Origin: Desulfobacteraceae bacterium
GTDB lineage: Bacteria > Desulfobacterota > Desulfobacteria > Desulfobacterales > Desulfosarcinaceae
DNA length: 14,667 nucleotides
Reading direction: 5' to 3'
Assembly: GCA_027025615.1 (NCBI GenBank)
Contig: JALVQM010000259.1
Location: forward strand, 1-14,667
Positions 12,538 to 14,667 of this stretch are shown here, one piece after another. The notes under the pieces were generated by a model, which was given only the letters and a program-made list of their open reading frames with translations, searched no databases and was not told the DNA's origin. Made by a program: the position numbers and the translations under genes. Each line of letters starts with the position of its first letter. The stretch's first letter is position 1.

Positions 12538-14061
12538 TCAGCAGCAGGGGGAATCGGTCAGCAGGGTTTTGAAATCCACCCGGTCCTGGAAGCGCTTGGC
12601 GCGGGTGCGGCCGGTGTCCAGAACTTGGCTGCAGGTTTTACCTGGGCCGGCCAGGGTTTCACCCCAACGCTGATGGCCTTCAGGCGGAAGCCAGATACCG
12701 GCCTGGTTTTTGGCGCTGACCGCTATGGCCAGGTTTTCAATGCTGCGCACTCCTGCCAGCAGCCTGTCCTGCGACCCCATGGAAGACTCGATGGCAATGG
12801 CAAGATCGCCGCCGTGTTTGGAAGCGGCAAGGGCAGGCTCGGGATGGTGCAGGGCGGCCAGGCAAGACAGGATTATTCTGGCCGGGCCGAAGTCGAACTC
12901 TGCTGGGCTGGTTCCATTTATGGTAGGCCATAGCGGTATTTCCCATTTGGCGGACAGCCGGCCGGACTCGAAAAGATAGTATGTGCGAAAGCCGCCGTTA
13001 ATTGTGCAGGTGCAGGCGGAAAGTTGCCAGCGGCCGGAGGCGGCCTCCAGGGCTTCCAGCTCCTGGGTCTGATTATTGAGCAGGGGCAGCAGGCAAAGGG
13101 TGCCTTTTGCCGGTTGTGATGCGGCCAGGTTGAGGTTGAGCGCTTCCACAGGGCTCTGACGGGGAAGTGGAACAACTGCCAGCAGGTTCAGTTTACCGGC
13201 CGGCGGCAGGTTGAAAAATGAGGTCAGGTCTTTTACCGGATGCAGGTTAAGATAGCAGCCGGAGTATTGATCGGGGTGCCGCTTGGCCAGGATCTGGTGC
13301 CGGATGCGGCTTTCCAGGCAACCGTTTCTGTTCAGGGGCAGGTCGACCAGCAGGATCCTGGAACCCGGGCCAAGGCTGGCTGCCAGGTGTTGGCCCTGGT
13401 TGTCGCAGACCATGGAAGATGCCTTGCGGCAGTCCATGACTTTGTCAATGCCGGTGCGGTTGCAGGCAGCCAGTGCAAATCCGTTTTCAAGGGCGCGGGC
13501 CGACCACAGTTCACGCGGATCAAGGCCGGCAGGCGGCCAGTTGGCCGGCACCAGCAGCAGATCGGCCCCGCGCAGGGCGGTTATGCGTGGCATCAGGCTA
13601 TAGTAGGTGTCCGAGCAGATAAGCAGGCCGACCCGGCCCCAGGGAGTGTCAAAAGTATTGTTCTGGACAGGATCTCCCGGGCAGGCCCAGCGGCTTTCGG
13701 CGTTTATCTTGCGGTAGCGGCAGGCTATTTTCCCGTCGGGGTCCAGCACCAGGGCGCTGTTGAAAACTACGGCGCTGTTTTTGGCTTTTTCAGCCAGGCC
13801 GAAGGCGATAAAGACCCCGTGCCTGGCAGCCACTTCGGCCAGGGCCATGGTCGTGGGGCCGTCGGCTGTTTCACTGAAAGGCATGACATCTTCCGGGCTG
13901 TAGAAACTGTATCCGGATATGGCCAGCTCCGGTGCCAGGATGATCCCGGCGCCCCGGTCGGCAGCTTTTTTGGCAAGTTTCACCAGGCATGCCCGGTTTG
14001 CTTCGGGTTGTTTGTGAACTATTTCCATGTGCAGCAGGCCCAGCTTGAGAGATTTTTTCAT
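12538..14061 (-). CDS. Tandem nitrilase-superfamily (carbon-nitrogen hydrolase) protein with a degenerate second domain
   Basis: A 507-residue protein, about twice the usual 260-300 of the family. Residues 1-280 form a complete nitrilase domain: Glu45 in LAPELAISGY, Lys118 in RYRKIN, Cys149 in LLICSD, plus ANWP (173-176) and RALENG (189-194). Residues about 289-500 repeat the pattern in weaker form: LNLLAVVPLP, GTLCLLPLLNN (320-330; Glu replaced by Leu326 or Leu327), AKWEIPLW (371-378; Lys lost), ARIILSC (394-400; Cys400 kept), GGDLAIAIESSM (417-428) and RSIENLAIAVSAKNQAG (439-455). The first domain should cleave or form an amide or nitrile bond; the second is probably structural or substrate-binding, mimicking a nitrilase dimer. 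The start overlaps the stop of the radical SAM/SPASM gene (ATGA), with GGTGAG upstream, so translation is coupled. Substrate unknown. Confidence 0.88.
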   Translation of the reverse strand: MKKSLKLGLLHMEIVHKQPEANRACLVKLAKKAADRGAGIILAPELAISGYSFYSPEDVMPFSETADGPTTMALAEVAARHGVFIAFGLAEKAKNSAVVFNSALVLDPDGKIACRYRKINAESRWACPGDPVQNNTFDTPWGRVGLLICSDTYYSLMPRITALRGADLLLVPANWPPAGLDPRELWSARALENGFALAACNRTGIDKVMDCRKASSMVCDNQGQHLAASLGPGSRILLVDLPLNRNGCLESRIRHQILAKRHPDQYSGCYLNLHPVKDLTSFFNLPPAGKLNLLAVVPLPRQSPVEALNLNLAASQPAKGTLCLLPLLNNQTQELEALEAASGRWQLSACTCTINGGFRTYYLFESGRLSAKWEIPLWPTINGTSPAEFDFGPARIILSCLAALHHPEPALAASKHGGDLAIAIESSMGSQDRLLAGVRSIENLAIAVSAKNQAGIWLPPEGHQRWGETLAGPGKTCSQVLDTGRTRAKRFQDRVDFKTLLTDSPCC

Positions 14062-14667
14062 GTTGGCTCACCTTGCTTTACTTTAGGCTGAAGTGTTTTT
14101 CGGGCTAGCGGAATCAAAGCCCGATACATGGTACATGCCAATCCGGAGTGATCCGGGCCGTTGTAAAATATACGGCCGGGGCAATCCCCTGGGCAATTGG
14201 CAGCCAGAGAGCATTGGTGGCAGTTACGACCGCCAATCAGTTTAACTTTCAGGCCGGCCAGTTTTTGGGGTTGTACCTGCCGGACAGTTCCTGCCTCGAA
14301 TGCAGGATCACCCATGGTCTGGCTGCAGGGATAAAGGCGACCTCTGGGGTCAACCGCCAGGCTGCGCCCGAGGGCTGCCAGGCAGAAAGCCTTTTTGCCC
14401 CGGCCCGCCAGGGCGGCAGTTACCAGATCCAGTTCCCTGAGCTTTAAATGACGACTTCGGTGGCGGTTGACCGCTTCCAGGGTCGCTGCCATGGCGGCCA
14501 GGTTTTTTTCAAGCTTCCGAGGATCCGGGTTTTTGCAGCTGTTACCGGTTAAAGCCCGCCCCTTGCCGACCAGCAGGTCCAGGCCGATTCCCCGCGCCTG
14601 GCCGAATCCGGCCAGCAACAGGACCAGCTTTTCAAGATGCCCGGTGTTTTCTCCCGTTACCACGGTG
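14058..14667 (-). CDS. Radical SAM protein with C-terminal SPASM domain, N-terminal part outside window
   Basis: About 203 codons of the 3' part are visible; the GTG at 14661-14663 is internal, not the start. The radical SAM CxxxCxxC core would lie in the missing N-terminus and cannot be checked. The visible part has GIGLDLLVGKGRAL (from 14588 leftwards), then a full SPASM pattern: Cys94 (counted from the codon at 14663), GRLYPC (108-113), CHQCSLAANCPGDC (148-161) and Cys177. This fits Cx9-15Gx4C...Cx2Cx5Cx3C...C exactly (seven Cys). SPASM domains bind extra 4Fe-4S clusters in peptide- and protein-modifying enzymes such as anaerobic sulfatase maturases and RiPP maturases. The stop TGA overlaps the nitrilase ATG by 4 bp, so the two are coupled and probably act on the same substrate or pathway. 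The radical SAM call itself rests on the SPASM tail. Confidence 0.85.
   Translation of the reverse strand, partial: TVVTGENTGHLEKLVLLLAGFGQARGIGLDLLVGKGRALTGNSCKNPDPRKLEKNLAAMAATLEAVNRHRSRHLKLRELDLVTAALAGRGKKAFCLAALGRSLAVDPRGRLYPCSQTMGDPAFEAGTVRQVQPQKLAGLKVKLIGGRNCHQCSLAANCPGDCPGRIFYNGPDHSGLACTMYRALIPLARKTLQPKVKQGEPT

Noticed and set aside
13240..14091. 283-codon plus-strand frame opposite the nitrilase and SPASM genes
   Set aside because: Antisense to genes with complete conserved motifs in GC-rich DNA, where long antisense frames are common.

Overview
The window looks like chromosomal DNA of an anaerobic or microaerobic Gram-negative bacterium, most likely a deltaproteobacterium (Desulfobacterota; sulfate-reducer or relative). 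This is inferred from gene content only: a short MetE/UROD-like methionine-synthase-type protein, a MoxR/CoxE-type ATPase-VWA pair, a long multi-PAS hybrid histidine kinase with a cysteine-rich PAS domain, a nitronate-monooxygenase-like flavoprotein with a C-terminal Cys cluster, and a radical SAM/SPASM protein. No rRNA, tRNA, CRISPR array, insertion sequence or phage gene was seen.

Layout. Positions 1-2451 (+ strand) hold a tightly spaced run: the 3' end of a MetE/UROD-like gene, a MoxR-family AAA+ ATPase and a CoxE-like VWA protein. A 0.5-kb gap with a strong stem-loop separates it from a convergent flavoprotein gene (2944-4065, -). An 870-bp stretch without a clear gene follows; it has two hairpins and a possibly decayed reading frame. 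Next come a secreted DUF2059 protein (4938-5558, -) and a 921-residue hybrid sensor kinase with four PAS domains (5818-8583, -). A 0.76-kb gap with palindromic and repeated elements leads to an unrecognised membrane protein (9342-10214, +), which converges on a hot-dog thioesterase (10364-10780, -) across a hairpin. After an AT-rich 0.5-kb gap, the right end is all minus strand and by eye more GC-rich: a radical SAM/SPASM protein (N-terminus outside the window), a two-domain nitrilase-superfamily protein overlapping it by 4 bp, a 0.4-kb gap with a Cys-rich small frame, and a TatD-family metal-dependent hydrolase.

How the genes may work together. The ATPase-VWA pair resembles the CoxD/CoxE, NorQ/NorD and CbbQ/CbbO activation systems, so it probably remodels a metalloenzyme or other partner; the neighbouring MetE/UROD-like protein is one candidate client. 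At the right end, the stop/start overlap between the SPASM protein and the nitrilase implies co-production. The nitrilase is unusual: a complete N-terminal domain (Glu45, Lys118, Cys149) is followed by a second nitrilase-like domain that keeps only the Cys (Cys400). This pair is the best candidate for an undescribed biosynthetic or modification module. The central genes (flavoprotein, DUF2059, sensor kinase, membrane protein, thioesterase) appear to be separate transcription units with no evident shared pathway.
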